A stretch of 64,000 nucleotides of DNA from Beaufortia kweichowensis (GCA_019155185.1 CM032816.1:4989010-5053009), one strand, 5' to 3'; shown: positions 47,946 to 64,000, counted from the stretch's first letter. Numbers and translations are program-made. The notes: generated by a model not told the origin, from the letters alone.

Positions 47946-47982
47946 ACCACTGGCATTCCAAAAACAGGTTCATGCCAGTGGT
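47946..47982. repeat. Perfect 11-bp inverted repeat
   Basis: ACCACTGGCAT (47946-47956), a 15-base loop, ATGCCAGTGGT (47972-47982). It lies at the edge of an AT-rich region. The stem is too short for a standard microRNA precursor; it may be chance or a remnant of a foldback element. Confidence 0.8.
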
Positions 47983-48139
47983 TGGTTATGTTAATTTTTT
48001 CTATTTAAGGTAATCAAAGCTTGTGGGTGGGAGCGTTAACACCAAACGAGAATTACCCACGTGCCTTGGCGTTTGAGATTTTCATGTCTGCACACTTGCG
48101 TCAAACCCACTCCTCTGGCCGCCGCCCCCTCTGCCGCGC

Positions 48140-48240
48140 CGGCTGCCCACTCGCTGACTCAGTAAATGCTACATTTGCATAATTATCTTTTTAATTGGCG
48201 GGCGCGAACCAGAGTATTCTCCTTTATTGTGAGCCTGGGA
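48140..48240. promoter_or_regulatory. Candidate enhancer core (Maf/AP-1, POU, homeodomain sites)
   Basis: Within 50 bp lie GCTGACTCAG (48153-48162, half of a Maf recognition element with an AP-1 core), ATTTGCAT (48173-48180, a perfect octamer for POU factors) and ATAATTA / TTTAATTGG homeodomain cores directly after it. A GC-rich CGCCGGC block lies upstream. Such clusters are typical of deeply conserved vertebrate enhancers. Function is inference. Confidence 0.3.
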
Positions 48241-50343
48241 GTCCTTTCCACATTTTTTTGCCGGAGATGTGAGGAGATGAGAGTCTACGGAGCCAGCAAA
48301 TTGCCAGATCATTTTTTTTGCTCCGTTCTCTCTCTCTCTCGCTCCATTCTGCTTAACTCGATAATCGTCCGTGTTAATAAACTGTTTCGCACACCCTCGC
48401 CCACTTAAGCCTTTTTCTGTCAGAATTTGCCGGATGATTAGAAAAAGATCGGGTTGTGCCAAGACGATTAGATTTACTTCTTAGTTTTTGTAACGCAGGG
48501 AGGAGCAGGAGTCGTTTCTCTCCCGTTTCAATTAAAACCGAAAACCGTCGTGTAGTATATGCTAACGTGTTAATATGCTAAACGTGTCGGTTTTCTCTGA
48601 GGTAAAGTGAGATATAATTGTATCATGAGTCACACGCAGCTAAAAAACGAGAAAAGGAGGAAACGATTTGTACCGGAACAATTGCAACAACTTCGTTTCA
48701 CAAAAACTTGTTCTTTGAGTTAGAGAAACAAATATAGTTGTGTTGGCTGAGAGACCTTAAAGTTTACAGTTTTGTTGATTCTTTTAGAGGAACAACTACA
48801 GAAACATTTATAGCACACCTTGCTGTGCTGTTAATAGGTGACAACATTTTTCAAGTGAAAGTGACATTTTTGACATGATTTAAATTCCATGTTACTGCCA
48901 CCATCACTGAACCCTTAACTTAACTTAATAGGAGTAATAAATATTTTCTGGGACACCTAAAGACATAATAGAATACAGAAGAGATGACGTTTCTGATGAC
49001 TTCATATTTTTGAACAATTAGCTGAATATTAAATAATATAATTAGTACCTCTATGATGCCAGTATTACGCACAGATACTGCTTCATAACGCCACTTTTTA
49101 CCTAACAGGTCTGTGTAATATGGTACATTATGCAATTCTTTGGATTTATTGTACGCTTGTTCCATGTTCGTTTCTATTGTTATGGGAAGGTAAAGCTCTA
49201 GCATTTTGGTGACTCAGACTCTTGGTAACTTCATTGTCTAGCTGTGAGAAATTAGCTTATGCACCGTATTAGACGTACTGAATATATCGAAGCCTCCTTG
49301 GCTTTCCGTGTGCCATTTTAGCTCAGCTGTGCTTTTTCATTATTTTTTCGCACCTTATTCGTTTTTTATAGTGTAATGGAGAAGAAAGAAAGTGTAAATA
49401 TACTGTATATGCACGCAGCTCCCCACAACAATCTAATATTGTCAGACATCTGTTTGACAATATTTGACTTTATTGATGTCGTGCCCTCCCCTTTCTCACC
49501 CCAGTCTCGTACCTTTACTCATTTCTCAACAAGCTACAAAAATCTCCTGCAAATACCTATTTATGCACTCGCTTACAAGCCCCTCGGAGAGAACAAGAGG
49601 AAGATCATGCGCCGGCTCGATGGCTGGATTGTTAGGATGCCTTTGAAACGAAGTGCGGTGCAAGAGCATGCGCCCGGGCGCCCGCTTCGTCTGTGATCTG
49701 CGTCTAGCCCGCAGAGTACTGGCTGTCCCTCCAATCCTCTCGCAATGTTCAAAGGTAACAGCAGGCCTTGTGCTTTGATGTACTCTCCGACAGCAGTCAT
49801 ATCACTGCAACCAAGTCTCGCTGGCCCTCGTCGACAGAGGCAGAGAAAGCGAGAGAGTTAATTGGTTAGTCACAACGCCCTGCCCCAGACAGCTCCGTTT
49901 TCAGTCATGTGACCACTTGTTTTGCATGCCGCTGCATACAAAACACAAACAAAATAGCAGAAAGAAAACAGGCGAGTTTTGAAATGAGGCGTCTTTCAAA
50001 AAATGAGAAAATTACACATGCACGGAGGGTGAGGCGTAATGATTCATCATGTTTAAAATCAAATTAGACGTAATTAATGTGAAGCAGAAGTAGTTGTTGT
50101 TGTGCGTTCAGACGTCAGATGGGAGGAGATTCATCAGAGAGGGCAGGAACCAGCTAATGCAGGGGTCACTGAACACATGTGGGTGTCTCACTATGACACA
50201 CATCTCATATGCACGCAGCGCCCTTAGGAGTGGTCTCTCTGAAAATATATCATTTTTTTGTTCTAGGGCACTGTTTCACTATGTGGCCTCAACAGACTTC
50301 CCAGAGGCCCTTAAGAGGACTTTATGTATTCTTAGTTATTTTG

Positions 50344-50473
50344 GGGGGCTTTTTAGCCCTTATTTCTGATAGGACAGTGGAGTGAGAAAGAAAGTGATTG
50401 GCAAAGTAAAAGGACCACAAGCTTGGAGAAACTCAGGTCGTGTCTGGAGCACTGTCCGCATGGCGACACGACC
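50344..50473 (-). mobile_element. tRNA-derived SINE, minus strand
   Basis: Read on the minus strand, the order is: a diverged tRNA-like head (TCGCCATGCGGACAGTGCTC), a B-box region (CCTGAGTTTCTCC) with a GTGGTCC end, then a tail CACTCCACTGTCCTATCAG and a final AAATAAGGGC block. The tail order (GTGGTCC, TTTGCC, CACTGTCCTATCA, AATAAGG) is that of a common teleost SINE. The AGGTCGTGTC / GACACGACCT pair (50433-50472) makes a perfect 10-bp stem in the head. No intact A box remains, so the copy is probably inactive. Confidence 0.6.
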
Positions 50474-53400
50474 TAATTATTTCAAATAAGACAAAACAAA
50501 CGTTAAAATTGTGAAATGAAAAATCAAATAAAATATGTATTTTTTTTATTTAAAATAAACAATTGTTGTTGTGCCAATTTCTAGAATATTTCATTGGGTA
50601 GAAATTGTGAGGGTGGCTTCAAATATTGTTGTGAGCATTGGGGAGTACTTGAAGTCAATAAGATTGAAATTCACTGTTTCAGGTTGTTTTTCATAGCACA
50701 GGATGAAAAATAATCCATTTCTATTTGGATTTACACTGTATCTGGCTTTGAAAGTGGATTCAGGACTCCACTAGTAATCAGGTCTCAGTCCACTTTTCAC
50801 TCTCTATTTACAATGTTGTTTTTGAAACCTAGACCACTATATTACAGTATGTTTTATATTAAGAAGTTTTTGTTATGAGTAGAGGTGCATTAGGAAAGTG
50901 ATTTCAAGTGTAACTGCACCCGCTGTACTAGTTGTCCATTTATGATGCAAAAATTGTCATCTGGTTCTCAATTCAGCCGATTTCAAGCTAAGCACAACTG
51001 TATGTCTTTTCTGCTCATGTAAAGTGTTTAAAGTCAGTCATTTATGAGGTTGTGTGATGGTTTGTGTGCTTTCTTAGAAGACAGGAACACAAAATTAGTA
51101 TTCTTCCCTAAAACAAAACCAGATTAATTTATCTTCTAAAATGCACAAAGTCAAAAGTGAAATTGTCAGGGAGGGAACAATTCCTCCTGCAACGTGCCAT
51201 AAGAAATATACAAACTGCTCCATTATCTCAGAGGAAGTGCTTTAATGATTTATACCAGCAGGTAGACCTCAGAGTATTAGCTCTTTTGGTCCCTGGTTGA
51301 CTTGGTAGCGTTTGGCAAATGGAAGACTAGAGGACATGTTTTCAGGAAAAAAGTGATTCATTGCGCCAAGCGCAGCAGTCATTAGAGAAGTGTCTCGCTT
51401 TTTGTCCCCGCAGACTCTCCAGACACACTGCGGCGTGCCACGGCTGTTTTGGAGAACAGAGGAAGCGTGGCAGAGAATAAGCAGATCTCGGGCCCTACTG
51501 AGGAGCCCGAAATAAGAAATATGAATAAAAGAACTGTTTCTCGCAGACCACACGCTCGCAAAGAGGAGACGGAGATGCAAAGGGGCAGTTGTTTGCGAGA
51601 GATGATGCTAAAATTCTTTCTGTCTTCGATGATAGCGTTAGATTGCGTGTGTTGGTAAAAGAACATCAAGAACAGAGAACATAAAAACCGTTGTGAATGA
51701 TTTAATCTGTAACATTTACGAATAAAACACTCAAGCAAATTTTTCCTTCTTCGCTCCTGGTGAGTAATTCAGTCTTGAATGGTTTATTTGTGAAGGGTTG
51801 CCAGGAAAACAACGCTGTTGCTAGTGGAAGGGGTGGTGGATGCAGCACACCCCACTGGACGTCCTGTCAGACTTTGTTGAAATTGTTTTGTGGTAACTGA
51901 TTCATGGGAAATTCGGACTTCGTTTCTGACGTTGCTTTTCTAATTGTTTCTCATGTGGTCAGGTTTGGTAGAGATGCGGTAGGTAAAATTTTGGAGTGAA
52001 ATGAACTTGTGGTGTGACAGTCTCAGTCTGGTGTGACGGGATGTAAAGATGGAGGCCTGTGTTTTAGATTCTCTGAACTCTTAACTTGATGGTGATAGTT
52101 TTGGGATGGTTACATTTGAAGGAACCCCACCCTGTCCAGTGGTTACAGATGCATTACATCGCATTTCTGTGTTACGTCCAAGTACAGTAAATGTGGACAC
52201 ATTTGGTCATTTTGAAATGTGGCTCCATAGAGACATGATATTAATATAATCTTTTTTTTTTTAAAGTGGAGAGTGTGTGAGACAGTATAGGCACCAAATG
52301 TAATTTTATATATTATCTTTTATATATAATATTTTTATTTAAATCTTTTAATATTATTTTTTTTCATTGTTCTTTTAAATTTTCACCCTGTAGTCCACTG
52401 GTTCGTCAAAACTTTTTTTTATCAACCTGTGCATGACCGTAAGCTACTTGTATTGTAAGATAATATTTTAACAGTCATAACTAACTGCTTATATCTAAAA
52501 ATAAATATAGGAAGAAATAAATAGAAAAAAGAAGAAATGTTTATGAGGTGAATTATTTATTAGTATTTGTTTGTTATTAATATTATTGATTTTATTATAT
52601 TATTTTATTTTAAAATGCAATTATGTCACATGTATTAATTGAAATATTATTATATTATATTAGTTTAGTTTATATTATATTAGTTATATTATATGTTATA
52701 TTAGTTTAATATGATTGTTATATTAATGGTATATTTTTATATTATATTGTATTATATTACATTAGTTTTGTCTATATTATTTTATTATAGTTTAGTTTAT
52801 ATTAGGATGAAGTTATGTTTATGTTAAATATTTAAAGTAGTGTAATTGTAAACACTGTATAAAATCACTCACACCCACATTTTTCTAACAGCGGGAATGA
52901 GCATGTATAAATTAATACATCATTTGTGAAACACCACAGAAAATCTCTGTACACAAGAGCCGCTCTCTTGTGTTTGCAAATAATGTGCTGCGTTATTCCT
53001 CCTTTCTGTCCCTCCGTCTATTTCATTACTTTCTAATCTCGCGGACAGATAGCAGCTTCACCACAGACGGCTTTTTTAAACCCTTTGGAACCAATTGCTG
53101 GAGAAGGGCTGTCTTGGGAAGGCCCCAGTGGAGATCTGTAGGGCTCATTAGTTCATTCCCCATCCAGTGCGAATGCAAAGAAGGAGCCGGAGTAAGACAT
53201 TTCCACACTCTCCTTGTTTCTCAGGACGGTCGTGGCGTCCTTTCCCACATTTTCTGCCTGCATCAGCAGCAGCCGAGGAGGCCGATCCTCAACTGTACCG
53301 CTCGGCTTCTCTATCCTTAGGCTCGAAGCATTGTGGGATTCATCCAGTAGTTACTAGCCGTCCACATATCAAAGGTTCTTTTGTACAAACAAGCACCAGA

Positions 53401-53943
53401 TATCACCTCTACGCTGTGCTTTTCATATCTACAGCGCTTGACCCCACCTGTGGTCAGGAAAAAAGCTGCAGACTGGCTGCATATCCATTATGGAAACCAA
53501 CCCATGTAATTTGACCTTTCCCTTCAGTAAGTGGGCTAAAGCCTTTGTTTTGTTGGTAATGACGGGGTGGGAAATGGGGGAGGAGGGTATAATGCAGGCA
53601 GGCAGGTCCCACTTAACCAGAATTTATCTTTTTGGCACTTTAAGGAGGGGTCTGGAGGTCTGTTATCTATGCGCTCCCCCCCGAATGAGTAAACATCTCA
53701 TTTATTATTAACTCAGGTTTAAGGTAGTGCATTAATCCTGCCTGACAGTTTGCCTACTTGTTAAGGAAGCCCGGCTCGCTCGAACCCGAGCAGATGGCTT
53801 TCAGCTGCAGTTGCTGCAGGTTGAGAGTGTGCAGAGGATAAGGCCTGTAAGTGTACGGCTGTACAGGTGGACACTGGCAAAGCATTCATAGGATTTCCTT
53901 TGGTTTGAGTCAAAGTTTGCCAGACATTTATAATCTAATAATC
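50474..53943. other. Gene-free stretch
   Basis: 50480-52250 is mostly unique; 52250-52870 is extremely AT-rich and contains the minisatellite listed next. 52960-53700 is GC-balanced with several overlapping open frames on both strands, none bounded by convincing splice sites. A donor-like CCTG|GTGAGT occurs at about 51759. Confidence 0.4.
52630..52810. repeat. AT-rich irregular tandem repeat
   Basis: Reiterated TATATTATATTAGTTTAG and TTATATTAGTTTATATTA words of variable length. The period is irregular (roughly 15-25), so it is a degenerate AT minisatellite. Confidence 0.75.
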
Positions 53944-54054
53944 TTAAAGGAATAGGTCTCCCTAAAATGGACCCCATTGACTTGACCATAGTAATTTCTA
54001 TTCCTACTATGGAAAGTTAATGGTGTCAAACTTTTGGGTGAATTATTCCTTTAA
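53944..54054. mobile_element. TTAA-type foldback element, copy 8 (short)
   Basis: TTAAAGGAATAGGTCTCCCT at the left is the inverse of TTTTGGGTGAATTATTCCTTTAA at the right, with TTAA at both edges. The interior keeps only GGACCCCATTGACTTGACCA and CATAGTAATTTC/CTACTATGG. At 111 bp it is the shortest copy, most likely a deletion around the fold. Confidence 0.75.
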
Positions 54055-58357
<4,303 letters not shown>

Positions 58358-58439
58358 TTACTGTCACTGTATTATTTTACTTGAATGTATATTTTGCTTT
58401 TATTCTTTAACTTTTTTATTCTATTTAATTCTATAGATA

Positions 58440-58561
58440 AATGTTACTTTTATTTTAACTTTTTCTTTGTACATAATTTGCACTATTTGTATGCAGCCCA
58501 GCTGCAATTGCTTTGGCAATACAATTGTACAATTTTTGTCATGCCAATAAAGCAGAAATTG

Positions 58562-58604
<43 letters not shown>

Positions 58605-58620
58605 CAAGAGAGAGAGAGAG
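58440..58620 (+). mobile_element. LINE-type 3' tail ending in (GA)n
   Basis: The block TGTATGCAGCCCAGCTGCAA, TTGCTTTGGCAATACAATTG, TTTTTGTCATGCCAATAAAG and GAAATTGA, followed by GA repeats (58567-58602 and 58607-58620), matches in type a common cyprinid LINE 3' untranslated end with a GA tail. No reverse-transcriptase frame lies upstream, so it is a 5'-truncated copy whose 5' limit is unclear. Confidence 0.6.
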
Positions 58621-59810
58621 TAATTGTAATACTAAAATTGAATTTCTGATTAAAAATAGATTTGTGTGTGCTATTTGTTTACATGATTAGATCTGTTTCT
58701 GTGATCTGATTGGACAAGAGGGAAGAGTGCTGATGTCATACCAGAGCAGGACTTTACTTTGTTGTAGAAATGTTTCAACAATGGCAATGTAATACAAAAC
58801 TGTTAGATTTCCTTAGCAAATATATAACATGAGATGCAGTAAATCACAAACATGCTTTAGTGCATGTTCACACTTAAAAAAATAAACACAAAATGTGTCG
58901 CGTAAACCGCCCTTTAAACAATAGCCAGAAAAGGAGCACATTACAGCAGGTTTTGCAACAGAGCGACATTAATGTGTGTGGGAGAGATGGATAAAGAGAG
59001 ATACAGAGCTACCCAGGGACGAGGCGTGTGTGCAAGAAGTGAGATGTTACAGACAGAGTGTGTGTGGATGAGAGAGAGAGAGAGACATTTACAGAGACGG
59101 AACGATAAGAATGGCTAGCAAGTGTGTGAGAAATAGAGAGAGAGAAATATTAAGACGGTTGCACGGAGAGAATGATAACGCTGGCGAGTTAAAGCGAGAG
59201 ATGAGGAAGTGTGTGTGCGGAAAAAGAGAGAGAGGATACACAGTGTGAGAAAAAGAGTGTGTATGTGAGGACGATAAGCAGGAAAAGATAGAGAAGCCGT
59301 GTGTGTGTGTGGTGGGCCCGCTCTCACTGTGCTGGGGGCCAAAACACTAGAGATTGCTTTGATCTGGATTCTCAGTGTCTCGTCCAATCACAATCATGTC
59401 ACCGCCTCCCCCACGGCAGCTCGCTGTCTCATTCACAGTGCAGAGACGAACCCCAGCATTCCATTATACACCATCCACAATTTATAACAGACCCGCACAG
59501 GAAGTTTATCCCAATGTTTGTTTGGGGACGTGTGAACGTCTTGGAACCTTAAGACGGCACTGGATGAGTTTAGTCAGTATTATGCAGAGAACAGCACAGA
59601 TGCTGAAGTCCTAAGACGATAATTATAACTATAAAGATAAGTTAAAAAACTCATTCTCATCAGATTAAATGTTGGGAACACTTTCTAAGTGATTCTTTTC
59701 CAGGTGATGAAGGATAAAAACATTGACAGCCAATCAGAATCCATTTGAATTTTGAAGTCTCCCCTTTTTTCAAGTTTTCTTCATCTACGCTAAACTTATA
59801 AATTCACAGT
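58621..59810. other. Gene-free stretch, purine-rich
   Basis: From about 58970 to 59310 there are many short GA runs and GTGTGTG words on the + strand, a decayed microsatellite cluster. Bases 59310-59560 are GC-balanced with overlapping chance frames. No exon found. Confidence 0.45.
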
Positions 59811-60050
59811 GTACGTTTACATTTACATTGTCATTTAGCAGACACTTTTATCCAAAGCGACTTGAACAACAAAGGTGCAAGATAAGCAAAACTGGTCTCA
59901 GTTAACGTAACACAGAATATGTATATATAAAAAAAATACAGAAAGAATAGAAAAATCTTAGAGAAAGAAGCAGAAGTAAGTGTTATTAGGGCAGGTCACT
60001 ACAGTCTTTTTAATAATTCTCAAAAAAAAATTGGAATCCAGTGTCTGACC
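59811..60050 (+). repeat. Common teleost repeat with CATTTAGCAGACACTTTTAT core
   Basis: TTACATTTACATTGTCATTT then AGCAGACACTTTTATCCAAA and GCGACTTGAACAACAAAGGT form a block seen in very many teleost genomes. It is followed by GCAAGATAAGCAAAACTGGTC. I recognise the block but cannot name the family with certainty. The downstream limit is approximate. Confidence 0.6.
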
Positions 60051-60935
60051 GTCTGGAATTTCTTTTTGGAGATAAAAGGTTGGGATCATGATTTTTTTTA
60101 GTACTTTTACAACACACCATGAGTATGTTTGTTATTTGACCTGTCAGACATTAACAAGCAGATCTAGTTATAGTTATCGCTCTCTTTACCCATTTAGTTT
60201 TCGTACAATGTGTGTTATCCTTCATCCTGTCTAAAGTTATTTAAGAGCAAAGTTATGTTTCTCCTTTGCAAACTTTCAGCAAACCTTCATGAACTCAATT
60301 TTTATTCAAGAGACATTATATCCATTTACTTCTTCCATATCCCCTCTAAATAAACAATCCTGTTCAGAAATCTCTTGCCAGGAAGGTATTAAGAGTTTCC
60401 TACGAATTAGCCAAACATCTTACTGCTGCCACAACTCACTGTGTCCTTTTTTTTACTATCTCACAACCTATAAAAATGCAGTGTGTCGTTGTTCGTCTCC
60501 GGTAGGGTACAGGGTTGGAATTTTTAATGGCGTAGTAATAATAAGCATGCGGTTGGCAGAGACACTAACTGAAGGTGAGACAGATTTGTTGATAACGGAC
60601 ATTGACAGTGAGTGATGGGAGAGTAAATTGTCTATTCTCGTTACCTTCGCGGATTGAAATCCAGCTTGTGTCATATTCGGGGTAGCCATGGAAACCGGCC
60701 GCCATACCAGCATTGAGCTGATACACTGTGAAGGGCACAGAAAACAAACTGTGTTGTCAAATTGCATAATATCTGAATGAGGTTCTTTGACTAACAGAAG
60801 TGTTTATGTGTTTAAGCGAGTGACTCGGCAATGCTGAAGGGTTCATATTTAGAGTTGTGTGACAGGTAAAATATGTAAGAGGATTATTTAAAATGTGATA
60901 TTTTTGACCGAAAGAGTGGAAAAGAAGTTATTTAA
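60051..60935. other. Gene-free stretch
   Basis: AT-rich with a balanced segment at 60480-60720. A donor-like CTGAAG|GTGAGA occurs at 60574, but the frame before it is not gene-like. Nothing else seen. Confidence 0.45.
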
Positions 60936-60990
60936 GAAAAGTGAGTGAGACTCGAACCTGCATCTTTGACATGAGCACCTCGGCTTTTGA
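60936..60990 (-). repeat. tRNA-like relic, minus strand
   Basis: Read on the minus strand: AAGCCGAGGTGCTCATGTCA, AAGATGCAGG, then TTCGAGTCTCACTCAC. GCAGGTTCGAGTC fits a pol III B box; the A box is only approximate. A diverged copy lies on the same strand at about 32005-32050. It is more likely a tRNA-derived repeat fragment than a tRNA gene, because no full cloverleaf can be drawn. Confidence 0.35.
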
Positions 60991-62517
60991 AGCTTAAGTT
61001 AGTCTATGAAGTCAAAATCAAAATTGACATTATTTATTTCTGCAGAGAGCTTATTCTGGTGTTGTTGTGTATGAAGCCCTCTTAGTTTTATAACCTTTCC
61101 ATCCAAAAATCTGTCACATAGAAGTGTTTCATGATGTAATGGATTGACACAGACAGACATTTTCCATATACACCCTAACTGAAAACTACCCAAGCATACT
61201 GAGATTCCTGTTGTGTCTACATGTTTATTCGGAAAACCATTAATGTGATTGTGTGATTTCAGCATTATAGACATTTTCAGTCAAAACTTGAAATGTAAAT
61301 TCTCACAAAATGTATTTATTAGCAATGTATTGAATAATTTATTTATATTTTACTAAAGCCCTGTTGATATAGTCCAGACTTTAAAAAAAATCATACTTAA
61401 TAAAAAAATAAACCAGCAATAATACCCAACAAATGGTGAAGAGATGACTCTTCAAAAACATAAAGTTGTTTTATTTTAATTAGTATGTGCCCATTTCTGA
61501 GGAATTTGGACTGCTTTATAGTGTACAGTATAGTCTCCTCCAGTCCACCTGACCCCGGTGTGACCCGGGAGCATCAGACAGCCGCCCGGACGTGAGCTAC
61601 AGCATCAGCTGTGACAGCGTTAAAAGAGCGCAGGATGTATTTCGTGTTCTGCATCCGAGGCTGTTTACAAGAGCTCGGCTCCTTGCATCTAATCACAATG
61701 CCTATTCCCATATGTTTGCTAGTTACTCCTGCATGCTGCCAGGAGTCGCTGTATTTTTAGGTTGTTGTGAAGTTCCTTTGCCTGCATAGGCAATGAGATG
61801 CTCGCCTTTGGGGAACGTCGGGTTTGAAGACGATGTCCTTTGGATTTGATTAATTCACTATCACGGGAGAGCGAGAGAGAGCTGTCCCCGACGAAAATAG
61901 AAGCCCTGTAAATGACTATATCGTTCATATTTCGCTCCCCTCCCTTACCTTTTGTCTTGTTCTGGCTTATCCGTGCGATACGGCAGGAGGGGAAATAAAT
62001 AAGTTACAGAGTTGTCTGGGAGTCATGTGCACGTGTGTTTACACTTTCACTGCCGTTTGTTGTGCCTCTCCATGTGTATGTGTGTATGAAAATGATGCTC
62101 GCCCCTCAGATCAGGTCTGTCACAATCTTCCTCTGCGCTTTTCCTGTACCGCGTTCCTCCCGTCCTGCGCTGTGTTTGTCGTAGACACGCGTCTGTGGTG
62201 TCTTTCATTAGATGTGATTACATCTGTGATGTCAGCAGATGCGATTAATGGAATTAGGACGTATTTGTGAGAACTAGTCATGTTTTTGCATTGGACTTTT
62301 GTCACATTGTCGCTCAAAACAAGTTGGTCTTCGGACTATAATGAAGTTGTGCTTTCAAACATGCTTTCAAATTTGTGGAAGGACTTTTTGTAAATGAAAC
62401 TCGCAAATCAGCAGTATTACAGAACATTTTTAAATATCATTTGTTTCATGATATTTGATATACATCTTGCTATTGTTTTTTGTGTCTGTATTATGTTGAT
62501 GTAATGACATAGCAAAC
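60991..62517. other. Gene-free stretch
   Basis: GC-balanced at 61540-61800 and 61980-62260. The 61592 frame has reasonably gene-like codons but begins at GTG and has no splice sites. A short GA run lies near 61866-61881. No supported exon. Confidence 0.4.
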
Positions 62518-62803
62518 TTTAACCTGATAACTGTCAATGTACATATTGAGCATACATGATACAGTTTTTTACATTTTAGATATACATTTTTTTATTAATT
62601 AAGGATTTTCTTATAAATAACATTACCTTTTATTTTTAAAATAATTGTATGTGTTTGTTATGAAAATGTTTCAAATATTTATTCCAGTCTTAAAGCTTTC
62701 CATCAATATATAGTTTGTCATGATTAGATTAAAATTCAACAATGAAATATTAAAGTGAATAGAAAAATAATAAGTGTTCCTCCTGTGGAACGTTGACAGT
62801 TAA
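62518..62803. mobile_element. TAACTGTCA-end repeat family, copy C (best preserved)
   Basis: The left end TTAACCTGATAACTGTCAAT (62518-) and the right end GGAACGTTGACAGTTAATG (to about 62803) are inverted. The interior carries the family blocks GAGCATACATGATACAG, TATAAATAACATTACC, TTTGTTATGAAAATGTTTCA, TAGTTTGTCATGATTAGATT and CAACAATGAAATATTAAAG. About 286 bp, AT-rich, non-coding; a good reference for the family. Confidence 0.6.
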
Positions 62804-64000
62804 TGAAAAAAAAAGGTTAATTTAATTTGGCATTTATTTACTTAAATGAATTATGCAATTAAATTGAAAATGTAATTTTTTACTACTGGTTTACTACTTA
62901 CTACTAAGAAAATCAATCAAGTAGATGCGTACGCACCTTTTGTAATCAAAATTTAACGTTTAAAATCTGCTTTAGTGCTCTAGTAGAGATTACTTTTTCT
63001 TTGCTTTTTCTTTTTTTCTTTATTAACATGAACAATAAAAGTAATTTTTGCACGATTTGATCTGTTTTTATTTAAAGAGTGCCAGCATTACTAAACGTTG
63101 ACTGGCTATGTCAGCGAAGCCCTTTAGGCTCAGTTAATATCTTCGTCAAGGTTAATGGCATGAACAATGCTTACAGAAAGCCCTCAAAAAGATGAAAGGA
63201 ACATTAAACAAAAGCTAATTTTTGCAACTTTGATATGCGCCTTTGATACAATGCTAATGAGATCACATGCAGCGTCTTCTGCTGAAATCTATTCTCATCC
63301 GTTAATTATGCCGCTCAGATATTCCGCAACTTGCACGCGAAACTATTTCATGCGGCGGGAAGTACGGACGGTTCTTAAATACTGACACTGGAATTGGGAT
63401 GCTTAGCGGCTAGTCGTGTGACGGCGATAGCCGATAGCGTTAGCAGCATTAGCAGCCTGTGAAGGCTAATTGCACGGTGGTGGGAACAGTAGGCATCGTT
63501 CGCACATAACTAATGAACAGTCCTCAGCTTTGAACACGCCGTTCAACATCCTTCAGCTCTAATTAATGACTCGTCCAACGAAGATCCACCGAAGCCTTTT
63601 CGTGCCTATTATCCAGAACTTTAATGGCGTCCTGCATTAAATGTGCCGAATAATGTAAAGCCCCATCTTTCTCCTGGAGATCGTCTTTGGCTACGTGTGT
63701 TTTTCTAATGAATTAAAGATGGCTTCCCTTCTCTTTTTCTCAGCTGGGGTAAACACACGGCAGACACATCATTTGCATGCAGATTTATACAAATGAGAGT
63801 CATGCTTAATGCAGACTTCAGATAATGGGCCAGAAAGTAAGAGACACTTAAACCAGAGGATCTGCATTTGTAGATAGAAGAGTATCATCTTGTAGTTTCA
63901 CATGTAATGTGTTTTATCTTCCAAATTAAATTAAATGCAGGTGTAAACATTTTCTGATTTGATCGCTCACACGTTCAATATCCAGATTTGCATTTCATTC
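62804..64000. other. Gene-free end of window, possibly conserved
   Basis: AT-rich to 63060, then GC-balanced with words such as CTAATTAATGACTCG (63558-), ATGAATTAAAGATGG and ATTTGCATGCAGATTT (63771-). GCGTTAGCAGCATTAGCAGC near 63440 is a short imperfect duplication. The composition from 63400 to 63780 fits an enhancer, unproven. No exon seen. Confidence 0.4.

Larger units (their letters stand above)
46616..50343. other. Gene-free stretch with regulatory-looking islands
   Basis: Islands of balanced GC lie at 46750-47000, 47150-47400, 48040-48420 and 49470-49860. The perfect hairpin at 47946-47982 is listed separately. The 106-codon frame at 49376-49696 has dense codons near its end (GAGAACAAGAGGAAGATCATG) but no splice sites or family likeness. 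No supported exon. Confidence 0.4.

Noticed and set aside
49376..49696. 106-codon frame as a gene
   Set aside because: Gene-like codons only in the last third, no splice sites, no recognisable domain.

Overview
The window looks like non-bacterial, vertebrate DNA, most likely from a ray-finned fish close to the cyprinids (carp, zebrafish and relatives). The reasons are AT-rich sequence with almost no long reading frame (the longest open frames are low-complexity or about 130 codons), long dinucleotide microsatellites, a good spliced-exon signature, and several interspersed repeat families that I recognise by type as abundant in teleosts: short TTAA-flanked foldback elements, hAT-like elements, tRNA-derived SINEs and LINE 3' tails. 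The species call rests on remembered repeat types, not on a search.

Gene content is very low. The only well supported coding segment is one first coding exon on the + strand (11782-11935): a strong Kozak start, 51 codons and a consensus splice donor in phase 1. I do not recognise the protein. The rest of the window would then be mostly its first intron or a flanking gene desert. A second coding-looking segment lies at 46510-46615: a good acceptor, 34 dense codons, then a stop or an alternative donor. A third, weaker candidate at 32834-32940 is phase-compatible with the first exon.

Layout. 1-9743: unique AT-rich sequence with two foldback elements (1995-2249, 3748-3969). 9744-10410: a long member of the same foldback family carrying a CRE, an NRF1-type site and a short open frame ending in a splice donor. 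10411-11935: upstream region, a perfect hairpin and the coding exon. 11936-31366: probable intron with foldback elements, a 42-43 bp minisatellite, a GC-rich island and a GA repeat. 31367-36000: AT-rich repeats of a family with TAACTGTCA-like ends and the weak exon candidate. 37427-39665: two hAT-like elements, one with a perfect 8-bp target duplication and a LINE tail inside it, the other containing a SINE with a 12-bp target duplication. 43684-50473: a third hAT-like element, a foldback element, the 46510 exon candidate and a minus-strand SINE. 52630-58620: an AT minisatellite, a perfect 190-bp TC repeat, and a LINE 3' tail bracketed by GA repeats. 58621-64000: purine-rich tracts, a common teleost repeat, a tRNA-like relic and a third copy of the TAACTGTCA family.

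Many gene-free stretches contain islands of balanced GC with homeodomain, POU or Maf-like sites, which would fit conserved regulatory DNA of a developmental gene. Single-sequence inspection cannot prove that. I found no CRISPR array, rRNA gene, intact tRNA gene, or intact transposase or reverse-transcriptase reading frame.
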